A DNA stretch of 64,000 nucleotides from Talaromyces rugulosus (GCF_013368755.1 NC_049566.1:62001-126000); one strand, 5' to 3'; counted from the stretch's first letter, positions 1 through 11,215 are shown. The notes: generated by a model not told the origin, from the letters alone. Translations and numbers: made by a program.

Positions 1-2
1 AT

Positions 3-2741
3 ATTCCCCAGTCCCTCCTTCCTCAGCCAAGATCCAGGAAGAAGAAAATTGACGCTCTGGGGCTTTTAAATGCATACTCGTTTACCAACGGCCAAGACAT
101 GGATATAGATATGCACAGACTTGTGCATATTGCGACCCGAAACTGGCTTAGGAAGAATGCATTATTTAGCCAGTGGATCCACAAGGTAGCTAATCAAATG
201 CAGAACGTGTTTCCAGACAATCATTACACCAACCGCGAACTTTGGCAGAAATATCTTCCTCATGCATTAGTGCTTGTGCGTGAAATTGAATTTAATGTAC
301 AAGAGAACAGTTACCCTGATCTAGCTCAAAAAATTGCAGATTGTCTTGCTAGTGATGGAAGATACCAAGAAGCAGAAGAACTTTACGACAAGCTGATGAG
401 GATCAATCTAGAAAAAGCTGGCTCAGAGCATCCCTCCACTCTGAGCAGCATGGCGAACCTGGCATCAACCTACCGGAATCAAGGTCGATGGAATGAAGCC
501 GAGAAGCTGGGGGTGCAAGTCATGGAGACATCCAAGACAGTGCTGGGAGATGAGCATCCCTCCACTCTGACCAGCATGGCGAACCTATCGTCAACCTACC
601 GGAATCAGGGTCGATGGAATGAAGCAGAGAAGCTGGATGTGCAAGTCATGGAGACAAGGAAGACAGTGCTAGGAGATGAGCATCCTGACACTCTGACCAG
701 CATGGCGAACCTGGCATCAACCTTTTGGTATCAAGGTCGATGGAATGAAGCCGAGAAGCTGGGGGTGCAAGTTATGGAGACATCCAAGACAGTGCTGGGA
801 GATGAGCATCCTGACACTCTGACCAGCATGGCGAACCTAGCGTCAACCTACCGGAATCAGGGTCAATGGAATGAAGCCGAGAAGCTGAACGTGCAAGTCA
901 TAGAGACATCCAAGACAGTGCTGGGAGATGAGCATCCTGACACTCTGACCAGCATGGCGAACCTAGCGTCAACCTACCGGAATCAGGGTCGATGGAATGA
1001 AGCTGAGAAGCTGGGGGTGCAAGTTATGGAGACATCCAAGACAGTGCTGGGAGATGAGCATCCTGACACTCTGATCAGCATGGCGAACCTAGCGTCAACC
1101 TACCGGAATCAGGGTCGATGGAATGAAGCCGAGAATCTGAACGTGCAAGTCATAGAGACATCCAAGACAGTGCTGGGAGATGAGCATCCCTCCACTCTGA
1201 CCAGCATGGCGAACCTAGCGTCAACCTACCGGAATCAGGGTCGATGGAATGAAGCCGAGAAGCTGGACGTGCAAGTCATGGAGACATTCAAGACAGTGCT
1301 GGGAGATGAGCATCCTGACACTCTGACCAGCATGGCGAACCTAGCGTCAACCTACCGGAATCAGGGTCGATGGAATGAAGCCGAGAAGCTGGACGTGCAA
1401 GTCATGGAGACATTCAAGACAGTGCTGGGAGATGAGCATCCTGACACTCTGACCAGCATGGCGAACCTAGCGTCAACCTACCGGAATCAGGGTCGATGGA
1501 ATGAAGCCGAGAAGCTGGGGGTGCAAGTTATGGAGACATCCAAGACAGTGCTGGGAGATGAGCATCCCTCCACTCTGACCAGCATGGCGAACCTAGCGTC
1601 AACCTACCGGAATCAGGGTCGATGGAATGAAGCCGAGAAGCTGAACGTGCAAGTCATAGAGACATCCAAGACAGTGCTGGGAGATGAGCATCCCTCCACT
1701 CTGACCAGCATGGCGAACCTGGCATCAACCTTTTTTAATCAGGGTCGATGGAATGAAGCAGAAAACCTGAACGTGCAAGTCATGGAGACATCCAAGACAG
1801 TGCTGGGAGATGAGCATCCCTCCACTCTGACCAGCATGGCGAACCTGGCATCAACCTTTTTTAATCAGGGTCGATGGAATGAAGCAGAGAAGCTGAACGT
1901 GCAAGTCATGGAGACAAGGAAGACAGTGCTGGGAGATGAGCATCCCTCCACTCTGACCAGCATGGCGAACCTAGCGTCAATCTACCGGAATCAGGGTCGA
2001 TGGAATGAAGCCGAGAAGCTGGACGTGCAAGTCATGGAGACACTCAAGACAGTGCTGGGAGATGAGCATCCTGACACTCTGACCAGCATGGGAAACCTGG
2101 CAGAAACCTTTTGGTATCAAGGTCGATGGAATGAAGCCGAGAAGCTGGACGTGCAAGTCATGGAGACATCCAAGACAGTGCTGGGAGATGAGCATCCTGA
2201 CACTCTGACCAGCATGGCGAACCTGGCATCAACCTGCCGGAATCAGGGTCGATGGAATGAAGCCGAGAAGCTGGACGTGCAAGTCATGGAGACACTCAAG
2301 ACAGTGCTGGGAGATGAGCATCCTGACACTCTGACCAGCATGAATAACCTTGCCTATACGTGGCAATTTCAGGGAAAACTACATGATGCCGTCTCTCTAA
2401 TGAAAGAATGCTCTGACCTGCGCAACAAAGTATTAGGTCCTAATCACCCGCAGTCCATGTTGTCCTCTCGTGCTCTTAATGATTGGATGGATGAGGATAA
2501 TGCATTAACAGATCAAACACCGCTCACTGGGGATAAAACTCCGCAGCCTCGGCGGGATGTTTCAGCAGGATCTTCAGCAGCTGTGGTAACTACCTCGTCT
2601 GCCTATGAAGGGCACATCAATCTATCTTATCCTCAAAGACGACCAGCTGCTACATTATTACTTAAAAATCATCCTCTCATCATTGCTGCCAGAACACCCT
2701 CACCCGCGCCAGAAGGCCAAAACTTACAAGACGTGGATTGA
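3..2741 (+). CDS. NLR-type protein, C-terminal part with about 15 near-identical TPRs (5' end outside window)
   Basis: The reading frame is open to the first base, so the start and the expected nucleotide-binding domain lie outside the window. Around codon 30 comes a DMHRLVHIATRNWLR segment, which in fungal NB-ARC/TPR proteins follows the NB-ARC domain. Next is a degenerate TPR (about bases 300-460), then about 15 tandem 42-aa (126-bp) repeats of the kinesin-light-chain type, consensus KTVLGDEHPxTLTSMANLAS plus NQGRWNEAEKLxVQV, to about 2,350. One divergent repeat and a roughly 100-aa low-complexity tail end at a TGA. Repeats differ almost only at a few fixed positions (S/D after HP, G/D/N after KL, S/R/F/L before KTV, YR/FW/FF after ST). 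Such proteins are thought to act in non-self recognition and heterokaryon incompatibility. The family call is firm; the upstream effector domain is unknown. Confidence 0.85.
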   Translation: MPQSLLPQPRSRKKKIDALGLLNAYSFTNGQDMDIDMHRLVHIATRNWLRKNALFSQWIHKVANQMQNVFPDNHYTNRELWQKYLPHALVLVREIEFNVQENSYPDLAQKIADCLASDGRYQEAEELYDKLMRINLEKAGSEHPSTLSSMANLASTYRNQGRWNEAEKLGVQVMETSKTVLGDEHPSTLTSMANLSSTYRNQGRWNEAEKLDVQVMETRKTVLGDEHPDTLTSMANLASTFWYQGRWNEAEKLGVQVMETSKTVLGDEHPDTLTSMANLASTYRNQGQWNEAEKLNVQVIETSKTVLGDEHPDTLTSMANLASTYRNQGRWNEAEKLGVQVMETSKTVLGDEHPDTLISMANLASTYRNQGRWNEAENLNVQVIETSKTVLGDEHPSTLTSMANLASTYRNQGRWNEAEKLDVQVMETFKTVLGDEHPDTLTSMANLASTYRNQGRWNEAEKLDVQVMETFKTVLGDEHPDTLTSMANLASTYRNQGRWNEAEKLGVQVMETSKTVLGDEHPSTLTSMANLASTYRNQGRWNEAEKLNVQVIETSKTVLGDEHPSTLTSMANLASTFFNQGRWNEAENLNVQVMETSKTVLGDEHPSTLTSMANLASTFFNQGRWNEAEKLNVQVMETRKTVLGDEHPSTLTSMANLASIYRNQGRWNEAEKLDVQVMETLKTVLGDEHPDTLTSMGNLAETFWYQGRWNEAEKLDVQVMETSKTVLGDEHPDTLTSMANLASTCRNQGRWNEAEKLDVQVMETLKTVLGDEHPDTLTSMNNLAYTWQFQGKLHDAVSLMKECSDLRNKVLGPNHPQSMLSSRALNDWMDEDNALTDQTPLTGDKTPQPRRDVSAGSSAAVVTTSSAYEGHINLSYPQRRPAATLLLKNHPLIIAARTPSPAPEGQNLQDVD
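478..2350 (+). repeat. 126-bp tandem repeat array coding for TPRs
   Basis: About 15 consecutive 126-bp units, each coding for one 42-aa TPR, nearly identical at DNA level including silent sites. This points to recent duplication or gene conversion. Unit number probably varies between strains (inference). Confidence 0.9.
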
Positions 2742-4333
2742 TTTCGTACCGCCTTAACCTTGCACCATTCGGCTATAGAAAAGGTGAATTAAGTTGCAAG
2801 AGTAGTTTAGTCTCAAAAATTTCAACACTTATCTAGTATGTGCGTGTTATACATATTCGAGTATAGAGGGGAATTTAACATAGTATAATTGTTTAAGCGC
2901 AAGAATGAAATACGAAATAGTAATATTCCAGTCTACACCACTTAAATAACTTCGTCAATGTCAAATGAAATAAGGTTCGTTCAGGTACTATAGCATGACG
3001 AAGCAACAGCTTCTTATACATAGGATGTGACAACTAAATTTCTGTATGAATAAAACCATGCCTAGCTTACCAAAATGGTGGTACTCGTACGTCCCATACG
3101 CATCGTAAGTTACTCCAATACCAATCTAAATCATGTATAGATTAGGCTGCGGGAGTGGCGCTGGGAAAGAGTCGGAGAGTTGCGAACCACGTAAAGCCGC
3201 ACTTGCAAGGCGCTGTAGAGCCGTCTAATAGTTTGGCTCTTTACAACACCATAGAAACCTCAGCAATCTGTCCTCCCGTTGAATATCTAATAACTATAAA
3301 CACCTTGACAATATGCCCAACGTAGAAATCATGATAAAATCAAAAAAAAAAAATACATTCGGTGTGGCGAGTGAATATGGGAAATAAGGCAGGCGACTGC
3401 CGGCCACAAGAGGGCGAGCGACGGGTTTTCAAAGGCGGGCCATATTCAGCACCTCAGGAAAGTGATGGTCTCGAAAGAGGGTGAGCAGAAAGGCGCAACT
3501 GGGAGGAAGGGCGAACCCGTTGCCGACGATAGTGGGTCGGCGTGATAGAAGTCGAGGTAGTTCGTTTGGTGAGTGACTCAAAATGGTCGTTGTGCCCGAG
3601 AAAAACCGAATTCCTGTTCGTGTATTCAGTCCTTCCAGTTGACGGTACCAAAGAAGGCAGTCCGGCTGCGGGGCGCAGGGTCTAGACGATCAAATCGAAG
3701 CGAATAGAATCGGAAGGAAACCGGTCCACAGAATCTCTAACCCCAAATTGCGGGAAACGACGATTTGAAGGCTCGACTTGCGATTTGTAAAATCCGGATA
3801 ACGTGTGGAAGAAAACCATGCGTCTTATAATTGTTTCCCCAAATGAGGGGTAATTTCCGGTCCACGCATGATCCTCCTTATATTGCTAGGAACGGTATGC
3901 GACGGAGATCCGGATCGACATGAAATCGGGGACGTGGCTTGACGTTTTGGCTCAGCCTTTGAGCGCAAGTCCAGGTAACAACCTAGGTGAAACACAGTAG
4001 CGGAAGCCATTGACGTCATCCATTTTTTCCAGGGACGCCTCATCCATGCACAACGGAGTAAACATAAAACATCAGAGTAAATATGTATGATCTATTTTTA
4101 GGCAGTATGCCAAGGTAAGATCGTCGCCCGGGGCGCCTGCGTATTCTTGGTTGGACATCCGTAAACGCCCCACATGGTCGCCAGGCTCGGCGCCAGCGGA
4201 ATCGATTTCGTCGATCTACCACCAAAGAACCAACTCCTTACCACACCGATGAAACAATGTCCTACGATTATCCGTGTCTTCTACCTTCTGCGAGCGCCAG
4301 ATTTGCGCTTCTCTGAACGGGAATAAGTTCACT
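2742..4333. other. intergenic, no recognised gene
   Basis: About 1.6 kb. The first part is AT-rich and contains a poly-A run near 3,340. The second (about 3,360-4,230) is more GC-rich with short open frames on both strands, none of which shows a recognisable motif or a convincing start. Confidence 0.5.
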
Positions 4334-5937
4334 ATGAAACGTGCGCAATCTCCCTGTTTACATGACAACGGCCATGACGAGCGACCGGCCAAAGTGCGAC
4401 GGCAGGAGAGTTTGAGCACCCCCTCAGGATCACTGAAGAGAGAGCAAGAAGAGCAGATCAAAGTACAACATCCGCCTTCACCCTTCTCTCCCAATCCTGA
4501 CGGTGAGGTTGGTTACGATTCCCTCTCGCAGTGTTGAAGTAATTGACTGAGTCTTAGAATCCGGTCAATCTGGAACGTGAAGCAACGACTAGGCCTTCCC
4601 TCACGAATACGGCGACAGAACATACTAATGAAATCTTTGACTGGATACCCGCACCATCGGAGATCGGTGAGTTGGATGATATGAGCCAACCGGCATCGAA
4701 AAGATCGCGATCGCGGTCGATCTCCACTGATCGTGGGCGGGCGCGATCCCTCTCGTCGGACAGTGACAGGAGCTCGGCTCGAGATGCCAAGTCATCCGCG
4801 TATAAGGCTGTCAACTACGTTACAATTCTCGAGACTAAAGGTTGCTTTATGCGACAGTCATCCTCTAGTCCTCACCCCGACGACATTGCGCTCTGCGAGC
4901 GACTCCTCCATCAACCGATCGAACCCCCCCAAGGCACATTGTTCGATGATGAGTACATTACGGACTTTCACAATGCATTGCAGAACCGGTCGGAAGCGCG
5001 TCTTTTTGTGGACCTACACCCTCTTCTCATGCCATCCGCTGAGAATCAATTTATCCAGGGAAAAACAAGACTGAAGGATGTCATTGATGGATATAATGAT
5101 CTGTGGGTCAAGACGGAGCCAATCTATGGCCCGAAGCCACAGCCAGATCACGCGCGAGGCTTGAAATGGTCGACGTTTTCAGAGAGTCAACGGCGAAGAC
5201 TGGGAATCAAACCAGATGAGAAATCACCATATACCGCTCGAGAAGACATGTACTTCCCTTATGTGACTGCGGAAATCAAATGCGGGAATCAGGCCTTGGA
5301 GCTCGCGGACCGGCAGAACATGCACAGCATGTGTATCGCCCTGCGAGCTGTGGTTTCTCTGTCTCGGGCCGCGGGTTGTCCTGAAAAGGTACACCGGAGG
5401 ATTCTCGGCTTTTCCTTGTCTCATGAACTTGAAGGGCTTCGGATATATGGCTACTATCCTGAGATTGATGGCGGGAATACATCATATTTCCGCTGGCCAG
5501 TTGCGCAACTCAACATCTGGACGAAGGAGGATAAATGGGCATGCTATCGGTTTATGGAGAACGTTGACCGTGAATTTCTACCGATTCACACCGACCGGTT
5601 GATACGATTACTGGAAGATGTTCCAGACCTAGAAGAATACTCATTGAGTGACGATGTTGAGATCGAGTCTCAGGTGTCACGCATCGGGTCTCAGGATCGT
5701 TCCGGGTTACGCCGAACAACATCCTCACTGGGTCGAGGCTTACAACCAGAGCTACGCATGATGGTTCAGACATTGCAGCAACAATTAGCAGAGCAGAAGG
5801 AACGAGAAGACAAGCTGCTTACGCAATTGGAGCGGCAGAGGGAGCGAGAAGAGAAGCGAGAAGTAGAACAAAAGGCACGAGAAGACAGACTTCTAGCTCA
5901 GTTGGAACATCTTACTCAGAAACTGACTGATAAGTAA
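4334..5937 (+). CDS. PD-(D/E)xK-like hypothetical protein (DUF7924-type) with C-terminal coiled coil
   Basis: Predicted model: exon 1 4,334-4,507 and exon 2 4,558-5,937 (517 aa). The donor is uncertain: GTTGGT at 4,508 keeps frame, while the stronger-looking GTGAGG at 4,503 does not. Exon 2 is open from just after the TTAG acceptor at 4,557, so translation does not begin at the internal ATG at 4,681. The first 140 residues are polar and Arg/Ser-rich. A central domain (about residues 240-450) carries TEPIYGPKPQPDHARGLKW, then YFPYVTAEIKCG, whose E-I-K fits the ExK of a PD-(D/E)xK fold, then a conserved aromatic stretch ending FRWPVAQLNIW. The last about 65 residues are a charged coiled coil rich in QLE/REDKLL. 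This is a lineage-expanded fungal family of unknown function; nuclease activity is not shown. Confidence 0.7.
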
Positions 5938-7078
5938 TCACTTCGAGTCAGCATGTAATTAGTTGATGTTTTGTTGGTACCTCGCAAACTAAGACATCAC
6001 GTCTGCAGGCCAAGTCTAGAAAGGTCTCTCGGCAAATTAGGCCTCACGTGGAGCGAGAATAGCCTATTATTTTCTCCAGCAACGGAAGAGGTGGTTGGCT
6101 ACAAGGATTGTTGCCTGTTATGCCGAACGCTGACCGGGTTTCAGGCGTATTGGGTCTAGTCATCTTGTTTGAGGTCATATACCTATAAAAACCTGAGGAC
6201 ACCATTGACTATATATATCCGGGATCTCCCCCAGGATTATCATTCCAATCCAACCTTCTTCCAAACTCAAGTCTACCTCCTACCTTGTGCTAACTTGTTC
6301 TTTTATTGACTATATTCTTCGTATCACAATTTTCGGCTCAGTTTGTAGTCACCTTGTTTTATAATGGATTAGCTAACTAACTTTTATAAGTGTCCTTACA
6401 ATTTCCAAATCAATATTGTTCCGAAGTTCTCCGGACAGTAAGATGTATCCTCGGACATAAATCCGGAGACAATGCAATTCAAGTTTTCCCGTAGCCATTC
6501 TACTATTATCCAGATGATACTGCAGTCTCTACGTAAGGCTGTATCTTGATCACTCTCTCTATAAGTTTATTCTCCTTTATTTCTGAATCCTGATGATAGA
6601 ACTACGTAGTTTTTCTCACACGGCATTTTGACAAATTTTTCATCTTGGCTGACAAAGTTGAGTGATCACTGTCGTGTTGGGCATCTAGGTTTCAACAAGT
6701 GACCAACACAGGTTCACTGTGGTGCTATTGTCCAGCCACAATATGCTAAGCCCTAGGCTCTCCAAGGTCATACTACACTAATAATGAGGGGGGTCGGAAT
6801 CATTAATTGGAATAACTGTTGAGTTGTTCAGTTCCTTCGACCTTCTCCATGAATTTCTGGCTAAATTTAACTGCTTTCTCAGTATGACCGTGCCCCAACT
6901 GTTCTTCTTCACCGTCGCCAAGGCGTGACCAGCAGAAATGATACTATTGATCTAAGACATTGGATCAGTAAATACAAGTAATCCCTATCGACAAGTTTGA
7001 ACGGCATTGATCCGGGTCAAGTGAAATGAATCACTTCCGCATTTGTTGTACCGGACAGGAAGAGGCAGTGGGTCCACT
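5938..7078. other. intergenic, no recognised gene
   Basis: A TATAAAA-like site near 6,182 and a pyrimidine-rich stretch (6,235-6,350) look promoter-like, but no open frame follows. The rest is AT-rich with nothing recognisable. Confidence 0.4.
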
Positions 7079-8355
7079 TTATGGCTGTGCATGCGCACGC
7101 TGGTAAAAGTCCACGGATGGCCCTGTGGGAAGCAGCGCTTGAGATGCACCGTAAGTGGGGTACTGAGAACCATAAAATGGTGTGAATGCATGGTAGCTGG
7201 TTGGCTGGGGCACAATATCTTGGGAACACGATAGCGATTGCACTGAATGGTGGAGAGGAGCTTGTTCGTTGAGATTCACAAGTCTGGAAGATGCATTGTT
7301 CCCGTATTCAAAGGCTCCTTGGGGAAAGGCAACTGTTTCTCCGGGTGTGCTGGTTATCGAATCGGCATGATCCAATTGGCTTGTTTGCCACCGTCGCCTC
7401 TTATAGTTCGTGTCCTCGGATGTATAAGAACTTGGCTGCAGTGCGGGATCCTCTGAGTATTCTCTCTTTAGATGTTTCGGCTTTGCTTCACTTCCATCGA
7501 AGACAGTCGGATCTAAGTTGGATTAACGCCAATAATCTTGAGTATTTAGGGCTGATCCGTACCATTCTGACACATCATCAACTCTTCTGCCTTTTTTCGA
7601 ACGCGAAACACTTGGTCGAGTAATTTTGATTTCTCCGGGGGTTGAATTACAGCCCGTTTGGCAGCTTCGTGGAGTATTTCTGCATTGATGTTGGGGAGAT
7701 GAAGATCCTGCATGATGTGAAGAAGCAATTTCATTCGATCTAGATCTGTAAGTGAATAGGCTTTCAAATGGGGGCTGAACCTACGTTCTTTGCGAAGGTG
7801 AGCTGGTTCTTTATGTGGAACATCAGCAGGCCACCAGCCAGGCTTTGTTTCCTCGCCTGATCTGTAAGGGTGCATGGCCTGTTTCCGCGGTTCAACGGCT
7901 TTGATTAACTCCACGGCGATCCCACGGCAATTTGACTGCTGTAAGCGATCGAAAGCATCAAAGTAAAACGTGTTCACCTCATCCTTGTTGCCAATATTCA
8001 ATGGGACTGGCTGCATGGATTCATTCTGATGGACCAGAGCGAAATCAAGGAAACGTGTCTGAACTTGGAGATCGAAAAACTCGGCCCCAGTGTTGGATGC
8101 TTGTCGCACCTGCCCATGCTCGTCTGAGTACATGGCAACCCACACTTGGGGAGTTCCCTGCAAGCAGTTAGTCAATCGCTTTTGTCCGCCGATCTTCGCG
8201 CTCCTTTTGGTCCTTGGTGTCAAAGACTCAAGCCATTCGAGCCGTTGAGAAATTTTCAGGGGGGCACAGCTACCTGGATAGGGAGAAACGAACATGTCTC
8301 GTTTCCCTGCGACCTTGTGACCATTTTCAAAGCTTATGAGAGTGGAAGAAGACAC
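7079..8355 (-). CDS. YDR124W-like helical-bundle protein (hrmA-associated-cluster type)
   Basis: Minus strand. Main exon from at least 8,355 (frame open to about 8,430) down to 7,563; GTACGG donor, 50-bp intron 7,513-7,562, CTTAG acceptor, then exon 7,512-7,079 in frame. The first exon or start is not resolved: the codon at 8,355 is GTG and there is no ATG at a sensible place in the open frame. Recognisable segments are FYFDAFDRLQQSNCRGIA, LIKAVEPRKQAMHPY, KPGWWPADVPHKEPAHL and LKAYSLTDLDRMKLLLHI. These match the conserved core of the family that includes yeast YDR124W and the A. fumigatus AFUB_079030 protein of the subtelomeric hrmA-associated cluster. The C-terminal 140 residues are polar and low-complexity. 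Role unknown, possibly nuclear. hrmA itself was not recognised nearby. Confidence 0.65.
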
Positions 8356-9051
8356 GACCGTATTGACAAGTTGACAAAATACTTGAATAGCATGGTGAAA
8401 GACAACGGAACGCGACGGGAACTTCGCTCCCTCTTATGTCAAGAGAGATCGCCTTCGCGTACCTCCCACCCCGCAGATACCGCACACAAGAAATTAGCGT
8501 GTCATGTCGAGGTACACAGAGAGCGGCCGATCAGGAGAACTATGACAGGCACTCTGAATCGATGTTTGGGGCCGACGCGAGCTCCGCTGTGGCTTGATAC
8601 TCACCAGGGTAAGTTGACTTTTCTAGGATGCAGCCACATGCATGATGGCTGCAGCTAGACAGTGCTGCAGTAGATGTAATCCCAAATTGTACTGTGTACA
8701 AAGAAGACCATTGATTGGATACCACGATGGGTGGCTGCTGGTTTACTCTTACGTCTCGATGAAATTGGACGCGGCTAGCGCAAGACTTTACAAGTGGTCA
8801 ATAATGGCTATTCTCATATTATACGTATGCAGCTGATTACAAGGCAATACTTTCATAATCACAAGACATGTTTACTGAAGAACAACCAAAAAATAACAAC
8901 CGAAAAATATAGCCTAGGTACCCTCGTTTGGAGCTCCTCGACCTCGGCCTGCTCTGCGGTGCTTCCACCCAGAAATTAGGCCTATCGGATCCTGCTAAAA
9001 TAAAGTCAGTTGTATGTATGATCCTAATCTGTGACGGAACATCCTACTAAC
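8356..9051. other. intergenic; may hold the unresolved first exon of the YDR124W-like gene
   Basis: Only short frames are seen. The 5' exon and promoter of the minus-strand neighbour probably lie in the first 300 bp. Nothing else is recognised. Confidence 0.4.
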
Positions 9052-9417
9052 CTAGCGAGTCCGCCTCTTGTCCATAACTACCTCACTCTCGGATGCATCT
9101 CCAATCGTAAACGGAGCCGAAAGCTGACTAGCGCGCATGTTTCTCAATTGAAATAGTGGAAGTGATTTCATTTCTCGCTTCCATCCGGACGTTCCTTTTA
9201 ATCTGCTAACAACGATATCCCGGAATCGCAGCTCCAGAGAGGCAAGTTCGAAATCCAATTCCACGACTGACGCTTCATCAAGGTTTTTGACTGCGGAGAT
9301 TGGACCTTGTGGGTCTTCATTCTCTTCAGCAATCCACTTCTTCAAGGTATTTACTTCCTGACGGCGGCTATGTATAGGGTGAAATTGGGCCCTATTCACC
9401 TGGTTAGTAAGACTCAT
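9052..9417 (-). CDS. hypothetical small protein, 121 aa
   Basis: A single open frame with an ATG at 9,417 and TAG stop. The protein is polar and predicted mostly helical (for example AVKNLDEASVVELDFELAS), with a basic C-terminus and no signal peptide or membrane segment. Codon use and composition look coding, but I recognise no family and cannot exclude an extra 5' exon. It lies upstream of, and in the same orientation as, the YDR124W-like gene. Confidence 0.45.
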   Translation of the reverse strand: MSLTNQVNRAQFHPIHSRRQEVNTLKKWIAEENEDPQGPISAVKNLDEASVVELDFELASLELRFRDIVVSRLKGTSGWKREMKSLPLFQLRNMRASQLSAPFTIGDASESEVVMDKRRTR

Positions 9418-9639
9418 TGCACTCAGGATGACAAGCTCACATTTTTTCGTTGAAAATGTTGTCTTTGCTTTCTGTCCGCAGGTTTTTGTCCACAGCGAGA
9501 CAGAAGGGTATTGGGGTTTTTATATCCGTTGGGTCCAACTGTCGAGAAACTCTTTTTCTCTGCGTTCTTGTCTAGCTTTCGGGGTCTCCGACCAAGCTAG
9601 CTGAACCGGTGAGAATGAGCATATGTGTCAACTATTCAA

Positions 9640-9890
9640 AGACTTAGATCCCTGCTGCAGCATGCAGATATAGTCATTTGTGCCGATCGCTTGGATTCAG
9701 CCGTGGCAACAGGGGGGCATCTGCACTCGCTGCCTTGCTGCAACATGCAGATGCCACTCAATGTTTGCGTCAATCCTTGGCTCAGACAGGAAATGCTGAC
9801 GTGCCTGGAAACCTTCCAAAGCCGCCTCGTACAGAGTCTAAGTAGACCAAGGTGGACTCCACGACAACCAGCTTCTATGTGTATTCGTTG
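9640..9890. repeat. dispersed repeat, two adjacent copies
   Basis: Near 9,650 and again near 9,733 stands a motif like CTTGCTGCAACATGCAGATG. The second copy is followed by CAATCCTTGGCTCAGACAGG and about 100 further related bases. A third copy with the same order lies at 10,855-11,010. It looks like a decayed short transposable element. Confidence 0.5.
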
Positions 9891-10291
9891 CCGCTAGCAC
9901 TCAGCCACCTGCATATCAGCTGCAGCTGGTAAATACCGTGTCCGACGAGCACTACCCCGGGTTTATTCTGTTGCCGTTGGTACATATGTAATTAATGACT
10001 GAACCATTACAGGGAAGCTACTGAGAGAAATTATTTTGGCATTCATTATTCAAACGATTGCATTATCAAACAGAGACGGTTCCGTACCCGCATTAGGCAC
10101 CCTCAATACTCCTGATCCTCATCTTGCTGATCTAATTAGTGTTTGGTGTAAAACAGTTGATTTCGTTAACTTACACTGTAACACTTGGGTCACCAAGCCT
10201 TTCATCGGACGAAACCACCTTGGAGTCTTCAAGAGTATCCCAAAAGATTTTTGGCATGTAACTGATGTGAATCAGAAATAGTGTTTACTGC

Positions 10292-10592
10292 TTAATAGAG
10301 AGGAACAAACCCATCCATTAACCAGATACCTAACTCTCCCTCTTCCAGCTGGACTAAAAAATCGGTCATACTCGGGTCATCGATCCCAAGGCGAATACGC
10401 TTGTAATCGACCGAATGAACGCTAAAAACGAGTCACTTCAAGTTCAAGTTAAGAATTCTTAACTGACCTCTTCACAGGACGTTGTTCTTCGTTATTTCTA
10501 TACCAACATGCCCATATAACCACTGTATCGCCTTGTTTTGGTCGTCTCCCATTCCCACTAGACGGGCCCGATGGTAATCTTGTTATTCCCAT
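10292..10592 (-). CDS. small two-exon gene, 84 aa, N-terminus weakly FKBP-like
   Basis: Predicted exons 10,592-10,468 and 10,421-10,292 with a 46-bp intron (GTCAGT...TTTTTAG) that keeps frame. The N-terminus MGITRL...GNGRRPKQGDTVVI resembles the start of FKBP-type peptidyl-prolyl isomerases (MGVT..GNG..PKKGDTV), but the remainder lacks a convincing FKBP core and the protein is shorter than the usual about 108 aa. It may be a degenerate FKBP relic or an unrelated orphan. No signal peptide. Confidence 0.35.
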
Positions 10593-10854
10593 TCTGCTGG
10601 ACTGATATATTGAATAGGCAAACAGACACACAAAATAATGCACAGAAAAAACTTGTCTGTAGGCTGATTCCTATTATATAACTAATCTCTTTAACTTTGT
10701 CTCTGTTTTGGCCTTCTTGACTGATCTCACTTAGTGTGCTGACAAGAATCCTTGCTCCCGTACAGGATACAATACGCTATCATCCTGGCCAGCTCATCAC
10801 CGCCTGGTGATTAACACTAGCGACGAAAGCTGAAAAGTCAAAGGAGATGGGTAG

Positions 10855-11010
10855 AATCCTTGCTACAGCATGCAGATACAACTAAGTGGTTATGCCAATC
10901 CTTGACTCAGATAGGAGTTTCCAACTTCCCAAAAAAGCTTCCAAGCCACCATCGATAGCGGGATTAGTTTAAAGAGCTTGAATAAATGCAGGCCGAGACT
11001 CAATGTAAGG
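10855..11010. repeat. third copy of the dispersed repeat seen at 9.65-9.89 kb
   Basis: Begins AATCCTTGCTACAGCATGCA, continues with CAATCCTTGACTCAGATAGG and a CTTCCAAGCC block in the same order as the copy at about 9,733. Divergent but collinear. Confidence 0.5.
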
Positions 11011-11215
11011 TCAGCGCCACTAACAGACTAAAGCCTGTAAGTGGACCGAACATGCAGGCGCAAAAGCTCGTGCAATATTTAGTGCTTCCAGGCTGTATAC
11101 AACGAGGATTAGCGATGTCTATGCTTGTTACTGAAAATTTTATTCTAGGGCTTTTAGAGTTTATTGATTGTATGCTAGGCTATGATAATAATATTAATCA
11201 TCCCATTCGAGCTCG

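Noticed and set aside
478..2350. Regular repeats that could be taken for a CRISPR-like or satellite array
   Set aside because: The units are contiguous, 126 bp, in frame and encode TPRs; there are no spacers.
4672..5937. Start of the PD-(D/E)xK-like protein within exon 2
   Set aside because: The codon at 4,672 is TTG and the frame is open back to a splice acceptor at 4,557, with a coding-like first exon before it.
8146..8658. 170-aa plus-strand frame
   Set aside because: Overlaps antisense to the YDR124W-like exon, which carries the recognisable domain.
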